Below are positions 63,097-64,000 of a stretch of DNA of 64,000 nucleotides, in pieces (positions within the stretch are counted from its first letter, which is position 1; each line of letters starts with the position of its first letter). Origin of the DNA: Harmothoe impar (taxonomy: Eukaryota; Annelida; Polychaeta; Phyllodocida; Polynoidae); contig OX381714.1 in assembly GCA_947462335.1 (NCBI GenBank), forward strand, positions 53,489,800-53,553,799, read 5' to 3'. Made by a program: the position numbers and the translations under genes. The notes beneath the pieces are model-generated. The model was not told where the DNA came from and ran no database searches. It was given only the letters and a program-made list of their open reading frames with translations.

Positions 63097-63449
63097 AAGG
63101 TGTCTATTATATTATTGTAATAAAACATTTTGAATATTGTTATAGAAATGTGAACATTGCAATGTAGAATTTTTTGTCATAATTGACAGATTCAGCAGTA
63201 AGTGGCACAGGGTGTCATTACTATTGTTTCCCTTTTAATGTTCAACTCTACCCTCCCTGAACCTCCCAGACTTTACACTCAGCCACCCACCCGAAACATC
63301 ATAGGTCATCGGGGTGTGTAGTCTCAGTTGCAGATGGACACTCAAATTTGTTATTTCGAAGCAAAAAAACATGTTAAAAATGTTCTCTATATACATTCTG
63401 CAATAGCGAACTCTAGTCAGTGCAATTTGTGCATGCTACACATGCTTAA

Positions 63450-63562
63450 GCCAAAACAAGGTGTTTTTCAGGTTACCTGGTCGAAACATGTAGGGTAGGT
63501 ATAGGTGCGGTTTTTTAAAAACATTTTAAAAAGTTCAACTTTAGCTTGAAAAGTACCACAAA
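63450..63562. mobile_element. Family C MITE, left part
   Basis: GCCAAAACAAGGTGTTTTTC, AGGTTACCTGGTCGAAACAT and TAGGGTAGGTATAGGTGCGG match the first 110 bp of the 37162 element, then break off into a family A fragment. Confidence 0.6.
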
Positions 63563-63641
63563 ATTGACTCACCAGGTCAGGATTCAAGCATAATGACGAT
63601 TAAAGACATGATGCATTATGGCATTATGCCATTCTTAAACA
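63563..63641. repeat. Family A fragment
   Basis: GACTCACCAGGTCAGGATTC, AAGCATAATGACGATTAAAG and CATTATGGCATTATGCCATT are the right-hand part of family A without the terminal TTAA. Confidence 0.55.
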
Positions 63642-64000
63642 TATACGAGATAACTAACTATAGGTAACATAGTAAATGGTAAGTGATATATATAGAAACT
63701 GTTTGGGGCTTACAAACTGCATGCACACATGCACAAGGGGTTGACGACCAGGGGTGAGTGGTGGTGTAGGGGGGAGCTGGTACCCCCTCCTTTGTCATAA
63801 TCCATGACCAGGCATGTCCAATGCTTTTACTGTGACACTTGCCTGCAGTAAGTTGCATCCCCAAAAAGAAACTATCCATAAAAAGGCCAAAATAATGCAT
63901 TTAATTGCGTTACGCCCCGCCATCATCCGTCCGACAGATTAATCTAGCTATCTTTTGTAATATGAAATGCAAATCAGAACTGAAACCACGCTGAGATATT
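63642..64000. other. Gene-free stretch
   Basis: No gene or repeat supported at the window end. Confidence 0.3.

Overview
The window looks like repeat-dense, non-coding DNA from an animal genome, most likely a marine invertebrate (lancelet, hemichordate or mollusc type). I cannot name the species. No complete host gene is visible. What can be supported is transposon biology: one large intact LTR retrotransposon, one decayed LINE, about 30 copies of one palindromic MITE family, several smaller MITE families, satellites and microsatellites, and a few CpG-rich promoter-like patches with at most tentative first exons.

Layout. 0-6 kb: MITEs, long poly-C tracts and two promoter-like patches. 6.09-9.29 kb: a 5'-truncated, frameshifted APE-type LINE on the minus strand. 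9.3-13 kb: nested MITEs (a 576-bp GGGGCC element inserted in an older repeat) and a 1.1-kb element with inverted ends. 13.05-13.57 kb: a 15-bp minisatellite that appears to have grown out of a MITE hairpin. 14-44 kb: MITEs at roughly one per 1-2 kb, CpG-rich patches (about 18.5, 23.3, 24.1, 25.7, 28.5, 29.2 and 35.3 kb) and simple repeats. 44.904-56.535 kb: the LTR retrotransposon. 56.5-64 kb: more MITEs, a GA microsatellite and an NRF1-motif-rich patch at 61.6-62.0 kb.

The centrepiece is an 11.6-kb Ty3/Gypsy element. Its two 321-bp LTRs are identical by eye, it is flanked by CACC, and it has a primer-binding site matching the 3' end of tRNA-His. It encodes a very long Gag (N-terminal coiled coil, capsid-like region, CCHC knuckle). 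A full Pol (PR-RT-RH-IN with an AT-hook-like basic tail) lies in the -1 frame behind a GGGAAAT slippery site that directly abuts the gag stop, with a predicted downstream stem. A third ORF of about 980 aa is not an envelope: it has two putative C2H2 zinc fingers, acidic and basic low-complexity segments and a C-terminal coiled coil, with no visible signal peptide or membrane segment. The gap before ORF3 carries a cluster of housekeeping-promoter motifs (TCTCGCGAGA, NRF1-like, E2F-like, YY1-like), suggesting that ORF3 has its own internal promoter. The 3' untranslated region holds three tandem hairpin-bearing repeats. This combination is the best candidate here for an undescribed system.

The dominant MITE family (called family A below) has ends CCCTTTAAGGGCCGCATAG flanked by TTAA, or by matched TTAG or CTAA, which points to piggyBac-type mobilisation. 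Each copy is a palindrome made of two smaller palindromes.
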